Shown: piece by piece, positions 29,601-44,600 of the stretch | Layout of the letters: each line of letters opens with the position of its first letter | Position numbering within the stretch: the first letter of the stretch is position 1 | From: Patagioenas fasciata | Lineage: Eukaryota > Chordata > Aves > Columbiformes > Columbidae | Direction: 5' to 3' | NCBI RefSeq assembly: GCF_037038585.1 | Contig: NC_092525.1 | Coordinates: 31,646,367-31,710,366 of the forward strand | DNA: 64,000 nucleotides | The notes under the pieces: model-generated | Database searches by the model: none | The model's input: only the letters and a program-made list of their open reading frames with translations | What the model was told of the DNA's origin: nothing | Program-made: the position numbers and the translations under genes

Positions 29601-32600
29601 CCAAAGAATCCCATGAAACTAACACCCCTTATTCCACATCGAACTCTAAGCACAAGAAAGTGGCACAGTCTTTTTCTCGCCTAAAGATGTGGAACCTCTC
29701 CTGTATTTTATGTCATTGCCACATCACATTCTCTATGTCCTATACTGAAAAAACAACTATTTGTATCTTCATTCTTCAGGGTGAAGTACTACCCACGCCT
29801 TTACTAAGTACTCATTTCATGAAGTTCTCAGGAAATTAAAATAGAAAAATATTAAACAATAATGATAAAACTCAGAAAATAATCAATGTTCTAGGAACTG
29901 CCATAGAATGCTAAATAAATTCTGAGAAACAGCCTCAAATATTGAATAAAATATTGAATAAAACATGAAATAATGACAAAACCACAATCCTTTTACACTG
30001 ATTGAAACTGTTATGTCTTTTTTTATTACATTGACTATAAAACTGAAACCATCTAATTGCATATGGGAGTTCTAACTTTGGTTTTAGCATTATCAGCTTG
30101 ATTTAAAACCCCCTGAAAATTTACATTTCATATCTGGGGAGCCTTAATACTTTATATCCTAGCAAAACCATTTTCAAATCAGTGATTAAAGCCTGCCTAT
30201 TTGTAATCAATAAAACACATCTGGATTTTGTGGTAGAAAAAAAGCAAGAGCAGTGCCTTTCCCCAAGTATCTCTTTTTAATAATATTTCATCACACTAAT
30301 GTGTAAAACCATGCTTATCTTTTAAAAATAAATAAAAACAAAACAAAATTAATTAGTCATTTGCTTATCTGTGTCAGTACCTGAATTCAATGCATCTTTA
30401 ACATATAATGGCAAATTGAAGAAACTAAAGACATTCTCCAGCTGGTCAATTTTTCTGAAGATATTTATTTGCAAAATGAGTAAGAAAGAGTCCAAAAACA
30501 ACCACATATCATTGCTGCAAAGAAGTGGAACACTGTCATGAACGGTTTTTATTTGTAACTGTTGTCCCCATAAGTCTCAGAAACATACTGAATATTTAAA
30601 ATTTCAAAAGATCATTTATCAAAATATATTTGGCTAAGTTTTGAATGTTCTTCTGTATCACACAATGATACGACAAAACCAGCCGCATATGCAGAATATG
30701 ATTTGAGAAAGGTGAAGGAGAAACTTTGCTTAGCTGCTCAGGAAGAGATGTGCCTGCATTACTACTTACTTTGCATTATTCCATTAGGTTGGAAATACTC
30801 ATTTGATATGAACCTGTTACAACTGAAAATGCACTGCTGATAGTAAAATTAAAGTTTCTTTTTTTCATCACATACAAAGTCAAATTTTTAGGCCTCCCAA
30901 GAAAACATAGTAGCACAAACCCATAGTAAATACTTGACTCTCTAGCATTGCACAAACCAGTTCATTCACACAACAATCAAATGTATCAGCCAGTTCATAA
31001 ACACAATCACTAGTAACAACAGAACAATTTTAAAAGAACTTCATGCTTTCTAAACTGCTATGGTTCTCAGCATCCATCATTATGGTTGTTGTCATCATTA
31101 GTTTCATTTGTTCTACTTGCATTTTAAAATCACACTGAGATACAATATACTACTATCTTAATAATCTTAGTTTTCAGTAAGCCTATATAGTGTTTTGATT
31201 GATATGGAACTTTGTTGCTCATGATTTCTCCAAACAACTCACATCAAGGATTCCAAACTCAACAACAAACTAAAACATTAATTAAAATGTTTTTCACCGT
31301 GTTGCAAAATAGTTTTCCCCATTTCGACAAACAACTGGAGAGATTACACAATACATTTTCCAGCACATCTGCATAGTCATCTCTGATTTCTGAATCTGGG
31401 TGACTTAGAAACAACTCAATTCATTTTAACAATGGTAACTTGTAAATTAATAAGAGCTTTTTTTGCAATAGAACAGATGTAATAGGTAAAGAACTGAAAT
31501 GGAAACAAGTAGATACCCAGTAACAGCAGCATAATACTGAATAGCAGTAAGACTGGGCCACAACATCAGTAAATGCACAACTAATATACAAATACAGAAG
31601 TGAAATCAGGCATATAAAATCACGGAGAAAATACTGAATAAAGGTGTTTTTCTCAAGATGTAACTCAGGATTCCTAATATTAATGCAGGGTAACAGCATA
31701 CCAAATGTAATTCAAATAAAGTACTTGCAGTTGAAACAGTAAACTGTTTCCAGCCAGATTAATGTAATTGGATGAGCCATGCTACCTTCTGTGTCAGCTA
31801 CTATTAAATACAGCTTTCCTGGAAATGTCTTAAGGTTTAAAGACAAAAGACAAATTCAAGAACTGCACATTAAATCACCACATAACATATATTTACTATT
31901 GTTTCTGCTCAAAAAAGTTAAAGCAATGACAGCTATGAAAAGTGTTCTTCATATGGCAACACTGATTATGAAAGACTGCTGAAATACTAACATTAAAGCC
32001 TTCAATAACACCTTTTTAAGATGTTGGAGATGTTTATACCACACAACATAGATGACAAACCATAGGTCATACAAAGCCCTGAAGAAAACTGCACACATCA
32101 GAAAACACGTTGTACCCCAAAAGATGACCTTCTTACACATCACTGTGCATGACTTGTACTTCATTGTTAACTTGCCATGCCAACTCTTTATTTTTCTAAT
32201 TTCCTCATAAAACAGAAGTTAATAACAAGTGGAATACAGAAACTAATGCTGTTGAAGCAACTGAATGAATTCTAATTCTAAAGAGATAAAAGATAACAAA
32301 TGAAAGTAACATAAGAAGATAGTCTAAACAAACTAAAAATGGAGCAAGTAAATTGTTAGGAACTTCCAGCAAATGAAGATAAAAAGAAATTGTCTTCAGG
32401 AAAAAGAAAAACAGATTCTCACATCACAAAATTGCTTATTGCATTAGCTTGTTTAATGGCAGAGAATATTGAAAGATAAAGGATCCACTTTAAGCAAAGC
32501 CTCAAACCCTTTGCTTATGACAGGAACACGTAGATTTTTATTCAGATTTTTCAGGTGCCCTCATAAGCTTAATACAAAATATAGCAACATCTCAAAAAAA

Positions 32601-35600
32601 AATTCTTGAAATGAGGTTAAACTGCATGCCATACTACTTTGAGATAATGGCAATCAACCGGAAATATATGAAAAAAACGCCAAGTGCTCTTGAAGAAATG
32701 TTTTAAAATTCATCACCAGAAATCACAGATATGGAGAGCTGTAAGGCATTTTTGCTATGCACATGCAGCTGACTGAACAATTTGTGTACCTTTACAACAC
32801 ATGAAACATTGTTTTACATTGACTGCTTTAGGATGGATGAAGCCTGCAAATGTTCCATCTTTCCAAGAACAAGACAAAAAAATGTATAGAAGTTTAAAAA
32901 TATGCATTCATTGCCCTATGTTTAAAAAACAAAATATATAACCAGAACCGAAAATACAGTGTTCCACAACAGACATACAATGAAATGAATTACTGAAAAG
33001 TCAGCTATAAATCTATTGAAATTACTAACAAGTTTGAGGGTACATAGCATTGAGAATGAGGAATTAACAACCTAAGAAAGGACAGGAAGAAATGACATGA
33101 TGAGAATCTATGCTGTTTTCCTAACAGAGTATCTGGTACGAGTCTAGAAGTATTGCAGGCAACATCCAAACAACTGTCAGATTAACTTAGAGATACAGGA
33201 GCATGATGCTCTTCCCACAAATGAGCAGCAGTCAGCAAAAAGTTAAGCCTCTTTTCCAATCACCCAAGGAAGAAAAAGAGCCATGAAAGCCACAAGTTTC
33301 AGGTTTGACTTATGGTCTGATTACATCTGCATGATAAAAAGTTTGAAATGCTAAGTACAAAGTACTGCAAATAGTCTATCAATACCATAAAAAACATTTA
33401 CATTTATAAGCTCTCTGTTAGAAATTCACCATTCTCAGTTTCCCAGCATCCAGTATAGATAAAATGACAGCAAGACTCCCACCTAAGGTCTGTATAAAGA
33501 TGAAATGACAGCTCTTCTTTCAGAATTAAAACTCAAGATTGAAAATCATGCTTGAAGCATTAATATTCCATTGTATCTCATTATTGAAAAAAAACGTGAA
33601 TGCTGGCCATTCAGTCCTATCACCTTCAGTTGATTACATAGTTTCTCAAAAATTGCAAGGCACTTCATACAAATGATGTCACAAAGTATTTGTAACACAG
33701 CCCACCATTACAGCCTTGCAGTGTAAACCAGGCAGATCATGGAAAAATGTTTTACCTAAGAACCACTGAACACAAATACCACGAGTATCTCATCTTTAAG
33801 ACTTCATTTTAAACCTCTAAAAAAATTACTTCAGTTCAACTATTGAAATTTCAGTGAAACTAAATGACTAGCATGCACAGTCTGTCATTGGTTTCGTTTG
33901 CACCTACTAAAGGTTTTAACATAGAGAGCTAGTTCCTGGTTTTACAAGACTCCAATTCCAATCCCCTGACTAGGTGTATTGTTTCTTATAGTAAAAACTT
34001 CTTAGTTACACACAACAACCCTCTCAGGAATGCAGAAGATAAAGCTGAAACTCCTGGAATCGCACTCGTATCTCTCAAGTGCGGGGCTAGTACCTGAGGA
34101 ACTGCAACATTGTTCCTGGAAAGAGAGAATCATTGCACTCCCTGGCACAGTACCAAAGTAAAACGTTTCTTTTAAGAAACCCATTTTAGAAAGAAGTTGC
34201 CCTTGTTCTTGGAGAGAGGTCAGGAAAAAACTACTTAATGTTAATGGCATCTCAAACTCAGGGAGACAGTTTTAAAAAAATCTAGGTTATACAAATGAAA
34301 TACTTGGGCAGGAATGAGAACAGCAAAAAGAACACAAAAGGCCTTCCAGCTTTTGCGAAACAAAGAAGCAATCAAGCTAAACCAAAACAAATAACAATCC
34401 CTAGCTCTTAGTCTCAACGTAAAGACTTAATAGACCACCACACCTCTTGCTTCAGGAATAAAGATTTGAGTATCTGTACCAAAGAGTCAGGATATCTCAC
34501 AAAACTGCTTGGCTTGCCTCACATGGTGACATTTCTATTTAAGTTTCACAGAACTGTACAGTCTACATTCCCCTCACATTACTTGTGAAGTAGAAAAATC
34601 CCAGGCATTTGGATTTTCCTGATAAGTTATTATTTATTTTCAAGAAACTCATTTTTCCTCTTTTAAACATGTCATCTTCTTAGGCAGGAGATGTAACCAG
34701 ATATTCCAGTTGGTTTTTTCCTCATTTTTATTAGAAAATGCTGAAGAACCTTTCAACACAAGTTCATTCTTTTCTTCATCTCCTCCAGATAAATTTGTAA
34801 CACCTTTCTGACCATATTGCACAAATCTCAAATGTCATCATGTACTGTTTAGCAAATTCTCCAGATAACAAAAAACACAGATAGTAAAATAAAACTTTTA
34901 ATAAGATTAATTCTAAACCATGTGAGAGCGAAGTTTTCACAATTCATAAATCCAAGTACTAATCTATATCCTTGTTTTACTAGTTCCCAGTTTATAGCAG
35001 TCAAAGCTCATAAGCCTGAAAAGAGATCCCATTAAATTAAGAAATGACAAAACATCAGTAATTTTTGCTGATTTAAATAATGCAGTGCAGTAACTACAAT
35101 CTACAGGTATAGTCAGGAAGCTCCGATGCAAAGTGGTAACTCAGGATATGCTGCACAGAAACATACTGGACAGGTCGGGCAGGGTGAAAAATAGGAGACT
35201 GTCCTGTAGAGTTACCTTGAAGAACGCATTAGTGCTGCAGTGTCACTGGAGCATCTGCAAGGCTCATCAGCTTTGCAATTACCCCCTCTCTTAAAAAACA
35301 AAACAAAACAAAACAATCTTCTTCTCTGAAAAGTTCCCAGTATACAATACTTGCTCTCAAGCACATTAATGAGTTTCACTGATCCTGTAAGACCTTTGCT
35401 CATAAAATGAACAAATATTGGTAAAATTAAATATATAGACAAGTACCTGCACTATTAGGATCTAACTAAAAGCAGTCTAAGGGGGATGAGGGAACCCATA
35501 CTTCACTCTTGAGAACAAAATTGTTTTATCAGTCCTCCTTAATAAACCTTCATGTAGTTTTCCATTTACTAATCACAAATTTGAACTTATTTTCAGACAA

Positions 35601-38600
35601 AAACATAAAGCATGTTTCATTAAAATCCAGATAATGTGTCCAATATCTTATTTGCTGTTGCACTTAATTGCTTCGTACATTTTATAAACTAGAGCTTTAA
35701 CTTTTAACTTTTCTTTCACCTGAGTATTCAACTTCTTTCCTGAATCTCAAATTTACGTTCCATCCTAAGACTTATTAACAATTTCTACATCATTTTTCAA
35801 AAATCAGGCTCTAACCATTCCAAGAGCTGCAATCTTCATCCATTCCTTAGCCATCTCACTTCTCAATTACAACACCACCCTTTTCTCCAGTATTGAGAGA
35901 TTATCATTTCACCTGTCTAGGTTTCTGGAGTGTCATCTCTTCCTGCCTCTTTGCATCCTTCTCTACTGCATCAAACATGAGCCTCTAACCTCACTTGCGA
36001 GGGTACCGCTGGCTGTTTCCAGGTCTCTTACCTCATTATACCAAAGGATTACTGTTTGCTTTTCATGAGTTCCGACACTCCCTTGTACATTTCAACAAGT
36101 ATTTCCTGCATTCTCTTGGGTTGCTTATGTGCTAATCCCCTGCAAACATGACCAAGGTTCACCCCATTACTACCCTTCGCTTGCTAAGCTTACCAAAAGA
36201 AACAGTTTAAGGTGCTCCAGTTGAGATCACTGCCCCTCATGCTGAAGAATACTTGGGTTTGCACAGTTCTCTCATTAGGTGTGACCAGTAAATGACCCAT
36301 CTTCTGTTGGAACTGAAAGTTAAGGGAATTGGGGATGGTCTTTATACCCTGTGGTTGTGTAGAAGGCAGCACAACACAAGCCCACTGTGTGACTAATGGT
36401 TCTAGGCTCTGAAGAAATACAAACATAAAATACACCCCAACTGTTGATTATTGATGTCAAATACCCTAAACATTCCTCTAATTGTGACTGACTTCATATC
36501 AATAGGAGGGAAACACAGGACAATTAAATGTCAAACAGATAGCTACAACAGAAATAATTTATTCACTTACTATAGAAAAAATTGTGTTGGGCACTAGAAA
36601 CATTATCATTTCCTTTACTGTAGAGAAAGCCAACTGTATCATAGCACAAATATTGTCTTCCATTCATACATATCAATTGTTTTCCTACTCACAGCCACAA
36701 GAAAACCCTATGTCACCTAGCAGAAATGCTTATTTGAAAACATTGTTAGAGAAGTAAAACATTATTTACCTTCTCTGGAAGTCATGAAGCATCTAGGAGA
36801 AAAACAAAGTGTACAAGAATCACAGCACACATTCAGAGAAAACCCCCTCTATTACTCTGCCAACCAGAATTTACAAAGTGAGGTTTTCACATCCACATGA
36901 ATTGGGCACCCATCATAAAACTGATCCACCAATCAAATGCTGTCTTTCCAAAGGGTTTACAAAGCAGATAAAGATCCAAAAGGCACACCCATCTCCATCA
37001 CTTCACTCACATCTGCTTCCCCCAAGTACGCCAAAACTAAGGCTGCCTCAATTCTCCAGTGCAACTGTCGTCATATTTCAGAAGTTCTTCAGTACTTAAA
37101 CAACACTGCAAACTCCAATAAAGGACATGTCATTTCATTACACAATGCTGAAATTATATTTACTCAATACGGAAACACAAAAAGGCACCTCGTACTATTT
37201 CTTGTGTACCAGCTAGTGAGAAGTGATCTGCAGGGTACCTGCCTTCTGAACAAATACTTGTAAGCATTACATAAACAGATACCATGATAAAATGGTAAAC
37301 TTTCTTGTAGTATACAGTAGATTTTACCCATTCAAGTAGGATTTTAGATAGTTACTTCAAGTGGACAGTCCAATCAAAGAGAAAGAGGACAAGTTATTGG
37401 AATTTGCTGCTTTTTGTGTTTTACTTCTAACATTTTAAAACACCATATTGCACTTATACATTAAAGAATGTTGAAGGAATGTTGAAGTATTCAACAAATG
37501 CAGCTACTGTTACAATATTAACTTGATTAAAAAAAAAAAAACAAACACCACAAATAAAACACCCCACTTTATTCCAATTTTACAACACAATTAGTAGAGA
37601 CAATAAATAAGCTTGCTTGCCCAAGATCACACAAGAGTTCCACAGTAAAGCCCAAATTCAGGTCTTCCAATATTAGCTTTTTAGCCCACTGTAAGGCTGC
37701 ACTGCTTTGGAAGATGTAAAATGTAACAAAACGATGTACAATGCCAGATAGCAGTTCTAGTAGTCTACTCCCCTTTTTATTATAAATAACAGTTTTGACC
37801 AAAAAGAAAAAAAATCAAGGAAAAGTTATTAATGAATCTCACATGTAACTATTTCAAAATTTCAATACTGTTGAAATAACAGAAAAAAATATATACACCT
37901 GAATATAAGCCCTTATGTATATAAGCCCGTTCTTGTCACTCAGCAGGAAACACAATACTGCTGCCACTCTCTTAGAATAGAAATTGTAGTGGAGAAAAAC
38001 CAGCAACCCAGACTAACAAATTTATCACAGATAATTCCATAAACAACATCAGTGTAGAGGGTCAGCATTTTAATGAAAACCAGAGGGTTTTCATTAGTAT
38101 AATACTTATTTTTTTGTCCTTCTCCTCCCATCCAGCTGAAGCACTGACATGCATCTGAAGACAAACCTCTCGACTTTCTGCCAAGAGAGCACTGGGACTG
38201 GGGTACGTAAACTCACTAGGGGCAAAATGAAACAAGCTGATCGGAATCTCAGCTTTCACTGAACAATTTGTTCACCAACACAAGGGAAGAGCTGAACATA
38301 TCTGGACTTTAGGGAATTCTTTTTCTCCAAGAAGAATTCAAATTGCTGAAAAAGTATGCACATGTGTGCTATGAACAATGAGAACTAATCTGAAATGCGT
38401 TAAAGAACCTCCCCTCTGGAAAAAAGAAAAAAAATGTGTGTTACTCAATTACTGGCTTTATCAAGCATGCTAAAAAACTGCTCTGCAAATGTAAGGACTG
38501 AAGTATTTAACTACTGTATTAATAATAGAGGGTCTCATCCAAAACAAGTCAGTATAAGAGCTAATTTAAATGCACAAATGAACTTTTAGACACTTTAGAC

Positions 38601-41600
38601 TTCTTTCAGCATGTCTATAGCATCACTGACAACCCTACAGAAGCATTAACACAAACCTTCTGTCTTCCAGTATTTACTTGTGAACTGTTGAAAGCACAAA
38701 TCATACCTACTTGGACACTCCTCAACAAGAACAGAAACCTGAAGACACTGACAACAGACTTTTCTCTACATATGTTTTTCTGTATTCCAAGTTCTGATGG
38801 ATTTGTCATTCCAAAGGATCATTATCTTGATAGATACACTCTTTAAAGAAATCCTCTGCTTGGCTGACACGCAAGATCTTGCAATCTCAAACAAACTCCT
38901 GCTATTCTCACCCAGGAAATCGAACTGCCAGCTGCAGCATTTACAACCTTTGTAAAGGCAACTCTCAGACTTTTTTCTACAAATAAGGATGCTACATACA
39001 TTTTTCAAAAGATAAAAGTATTTTTCCAGCATTCAACATTTCCAGATTAGTAAAGTCACATGCATGTTTGTACAAACTTCCTTGAAGAGCATCTACACTT
39101 CCCAGTACATACACGAGTGGAGTCATAAATAAAAATAGATGACATTTTAATAGATATCAGGTGATAAACATTTTTCAGAACTGAAAAAATACTTTCTAAA
39201 CATGGGTACAAACACTTATGCATTCTTAAACTATGTTCAACATCAAAACCAAACTGATAAAGTCTCAAGACAATGACTCACCACTTCCTGGAAAAATCAG
39301 TAAAAGGTCAGATGTTTACGAACCAGACAATTGCTGGAAAAATACGGACAAACATTATTTCTAACTAAAACTCAATACGATTGTTTTCATTCCAGAGCCT
39401 GAACTAACTACACATTCAATAATCAACTACTTCATCCTTACATAACTTTCCATTTGGAAATCCCAGAGGTCTTTGCAAGGATGAGAAAAGCTGCACAACA
39501 CCCCTTGTGAAAGACTGTTACCTTGCAGAGGTTAAACGTTCTGTCAAGGATCTCACCCATGACAGAGGACATGCATGGCCATCCCATGCAGATGGAAAAC
39601 TCTAACTTCATACTTTAGTCACAACACACATTCCTTGCACGCATCTGCAGACCACAAAAGCAAGAACACTACATGAGAAGAGAATCAATAGAGCACTGCT
39701 TGCAGTCTTTGGTTAAGTTGAAAGAGAAATCTAGTAAAAAAAGAAAAAATAAATAAAATTGAGGTTTCATCTCCTGAACACCTATGTATTAAATAAAATA
39801 TTGCCTTTTACACAGTATATGCTAGCACACTGGAAAAGAAGTTTATGAAAGATTAAGATTCAGAAGCACAGAAGAATTTCCACATGAGATAAAGTTCGAT
39901 ATTTAAAATTCTTTTCAATGCTTTTTTAACTTTAAAAAAAGCAAATTTAATAGCATTAACAATGCCAGTGACTACATAAATACAGTCATATTAATTGGAG
40001 ATGAAGGTTTCTCAGTGTCAAAGTGCTTTGAAAAAAATTTTTATCAAATTTTCTATTCTAGTGAAAAAAAGTATGAGAAATTATTACAACAGAAACACGT
40101 TTAGCTACTTTCTGAAGTCAACTTTTTCATATTTACATTCTGTGGATGTTTTCCATATAATTAAATTCGGCAACTTTCAAGATTAGACAACACCACACAA
40201 TTTACCTTCTTCTACAAAAAGAGCATATATGATTTTAAAACAAGAAGGAAACAATGTCTGAAACAATCATCGAAAGCATAAGAAAATTTTTAACAGCTTT
40301 TGAAGAACTGATGCAACCGAAAATTATTTAATATTTTAGTAAATAAAATTTGAGTTCAGGCACAGAATGAATTTTGTTTAAGGAAAAATTAAAAAGAGCT
40401 CATCACCAAATAGACTTTGATCTTTCTCTGGTCAAAAGTAACTCATTTCTAAACCAGTACTCTACAGTGCCAGTGGTTTCTTAATTATAAAAGATAATGT
40501 GCTTCTGGCCCCAGGGAGCTCACAATAATAGTATCATTAAATCTTCTATAGTCTTTTTTTTTTTTAATCATAAAATCTCAGTCCAAAAGCCCTCAGCAAA
40601 ACTTCTGCTTTAAATATTTATCAAGAAGTGAGAAACAGATGGCTAGACTGGTTTCACAGACTGGAAATGTTCTGACATGGTATTCAAACTCTTTTTCTGT
40701 GAACTGCTATTAAAGGGTTCACAGAGGTTCAAAGGACAAAACGTGCACCAAAAGTTGAAAAACATCCTGATTTTTTTAAAGAGAAAGCACCAACTCTTTC
40801 ATTAATTTCCAAGGAAGCCACTTCAGAGTGTCAATCACAGTTTCACTTGCTTCCACTCATTAAGCCAAGAACTTCATTATCAACTATCCTCCAGTCTCCA
40901 ACGCTCAGTGAGCCTTTAATGTCTAAGCAAATGCACTATATATTCAATTGAACTGAACAAAATCCAAGACAATAACAACCAGACACAATTTGTTAAAAAT
41001 CCTACCTGATTGATGTTATTTGTACACTTTATGTCCATCACAGAAAGAATTCCAGATGTACAGAAACACACACACTGAACAGATACTTATGCTGAACAGA
41101 TTATTTATCATATCAGAATCCATCATTTTTATTTCTAAATATTTCAAGTTACTAAATAAAAAAAAGGAAAAAACTTGTTTCATTGATCTATTCTATTGCC
41201 TCAGATATCGCAGTACAGTTTAACAGAAGTCAGAAAAGGGCACCTTATTAAGCAAGTATGCAAGTCTGCCCAGCACTTCAATGCACAAACGCTCTTACCA
41301 CTCATGAGGCGAGCAGAAGCACACTGCATTTGAAAAAAAGTTAAAACTCTGAAAAGTGTATCCAAATAAACACCAATAATTTTCTCTTACTACTGAAGTA
41401 CAGCAAGGCTATTTTGCGCTTTTGTGCCCCCTTTAATCAGATTATCATTGTTTTACAAATATGACCTAGAAAAAGGTTAAATATTACAGACAGGAAAATT
41501 CAGCACACAACAGTCAAATTCTCAGAAAATATAATTTCAAGCCAATTCCAGATAGCTAGACTTGCCCATTCTCACTACTCTGTTCTAAACATTAAGAGAA

Positions 41601-44600
41601 TATTATCATGCAAGGCAGCTCACCGCACACCATAAGGAATATGCTGCAGAGTGAACACAAAGACAAATGCACTAATGAAAAGTATTTGTGGAATAATACT
41701 TCCAAAATTTATCAAAATGTTTTGTTGTCATAAAAAAGCAAACAAAAGGGAACACATTTCACAAAGCGTAGAAAACATTGTAAAGTAAAACAGTTCTAAT
41801 AACAGAATGGCTTAAATCAATCAACATTTATCTTACTATTATTAATTCACATTATGTCATACAATGTGATTGAAGGAAATACATTCATAATTGGAAGCAG
41901 CAACACAACACAGAGCATGCTGTTGAGCTGAGACATACTGAAAAGTACAAAGGGCTTCTAACTACTTCACCTTACCCAAGACCACCTATGTTTTGGCCAA
42001 TGCACATCCACTTCAGAGAATGATGGTGTACTGACAAAAACAGTTGCTTGAAAAACAAAAAGCCCCGTAATCCATAAAGAGAAATAGCAGGTACAGAATT
42101 TAAAGAATTAGAAAATACTGGCCCAAAGAAAATCTCTCCCTTGTCACGTCTCTGACACAACCATTTAATAAATAAGAGTAGCATATGCATTGCCTCAATA
42201 CCAGACAGAACAGCCACATTTAATAAGTACCACATAAATACCAGACATGAGTTGCTTTACTAATCTCATAGTTTTTCTTCTGGTTCCTTATCTGTCTGTA
42301 AATTCATCCATGTACACTTTTTACTCCAACAGAAATTGCATAAAGACTCCAGGGAAAAAAAAAATCAGAACTGTGAATCAGCACAAAATACCAATAAATC
42401 AGCATGAAGATATACAAATTGAGAAGGCAGGATTAAGAAGATATTAAAACATCTGATAGAAAATAATCAGATTTACCTCAGTGAATCAGCAAAGCCTACA
42501 CACATATTTGCAGATGTTCTGAAAAACTATAACCTAGATACCAGTCTTAGTCCTGTAAAATCCCACTTTATGACCACAGGTGCAAGCACTAATGGGGGAG
42601 AGCTTTGGGCTCAATGAGGTCTCCAGAAAACCTGTGCAGAACAGCTCCCTACAGCTGGAGCTTCTCCACAGGTGAGCTGCCTGCACCCCAGGCCAGCAGC
42701 AAACCCAGGGAGCTTGGGCTGCCGTGAGAACCTCCACCCATACTCGGGACGCGAAAAAATGAAGCAAAAGTTCCAGCAGGACACAAACACATCTAATATT
42801 TTATTTACTCCTTCTTTGGTGCCCTATCTTTGAAGTTCTACAAATACTGTTTTTCCTTGTGTTTTTAACCTAGGTTTAAGCTAATTTTTAATTAATTTGA
42901 TTTTGTGCCAGACTTTTAAAAAATATTCTTAGACCAATACAAGTTGCTAAAACAAGTGTTCAATACTCTTTTTGATCAATAATAATATTTTTTCAACTAA
43001 GAAAACTGCTTTATAACCCTAATAGATATTTTTTAAAGTATTATTAGATTCAACAGAAAAAATAACCCATGTAAAAACTGACATTGTCAGAGTCCAATTG
43101 TATAGTTATGAACAGAGAATTTTATGCATAGTTACCTCACTACTGCAGAGTTTCAGGTATCTCCTGATATCATACAAGAAGTATATTAAATTTTGCTGAA
43201 ATAAGAGTGCTGCAGCAAAACTTTCAGCTTCAAATTCTGATCTTATTTCTTCAAAGTAACACACAAGAATTAGTGAATTAGAAAAAAAAAACAACATACG
43301 GTTGGTCTAGACAAGATTTTGCTAGTTTCATGACACTATAAAGAAAATGTCTGTCATTAAAAGGAAGTCTCACGTCAAAATCCACCTGTTTGTATATATT
43401 TCTTAAGCACACACCTTCTTTCTTAAGCACACACCTTCTTACAAAACTGAATACAAGACAAACTACCAAACATTAACTGTCATTTATAAGCTGAACAAAT
43501 AAAGGAGGCTACCAAAATGAACAGAGATGAGTAAGCCAAAACTCTGTTTTCTAAAGCAATGCACACTTAACTGCTTACTGAAGAAAATTCAGTGCTTGCC
43601 TAAAATGAAAACCCCCACTCTTCCAAAACACTGACATACAACCTCTCATCCAAAGTATGTACAAGTATGAGCTACAAAGACACACTTCTGCTGCCAAGAA
43701 AAATCATGGCTTTTGCTTATTCCTTACTGTTAATATTAGAAGTTTTATATTTCAGTTTTGTTACAGCAGTGCTGTCAGAACTTCACAACTGTATTTTATC
43801 TGAATTCTCATCACACCTATAAATCCTAATTAAGTACAAGGTACTGTACAAAACACTAAAGTAACCCCCAAATATATTTTACTCAGGATTCTCCACGTGG
43901 CACACTTGATAAAATGCTATCACATTTTCATTTTGCATATCCAGGCACGACTTATTCAGGCGGCTTCAGGAGCTTCCCTGGCCCGAGTGCCACACGGCAC
44001 TCACACCCCAGCAATGCCCCCCCAGCTCACTCGGGCAAACAGCCGGCTCGCTGCTGGGCAGATCTTTGCTCCTCTAAAGGCTAATAGCCCTACACTAGAA
44101 ACTACTGATAAAGGTATTCAAGTCAAATTTAAAAAAAAGGAGTGTAAGGTAAGAGCTCCTCAATAGTCTTCAAGTCGCACTGTTTAGCATTCTGTAAATT
44201 TTCTTCTGAGTCCAAGTGTCTGTGTTTCACAGCGTTTGGTCTTTAAACGCAAATAAAAGAAGGGCAGGCAGCATTTAAATCGGGCACGTTAAACCCTCCT
44301 TGGTACTACGATTTCTTTCGCTTAGGCTTTCTCACGATCAGTGTCAGCTCCAGTTATAGTTGCAGCAGCAGGAAATCTGACAGAAAATTAAAGCTCGCAC
44401 AGCTGCCTGCGAGCAGACATCACTGTGCTTCCTCCCGCAGCTCCCTCGGGAGAAGCCCCTTCCCTTCCGCACCGCCCCCGGCACAGCCGAGAAACCGGCG
44501 GAGGACGAGCGGAGGTTTAAGATCCAACGCCACACAGGCACACAGGCACTCTGTCCCCATGCTGCCAATTCTTCGTATTTAAAAAAGAAAACTACAATGC

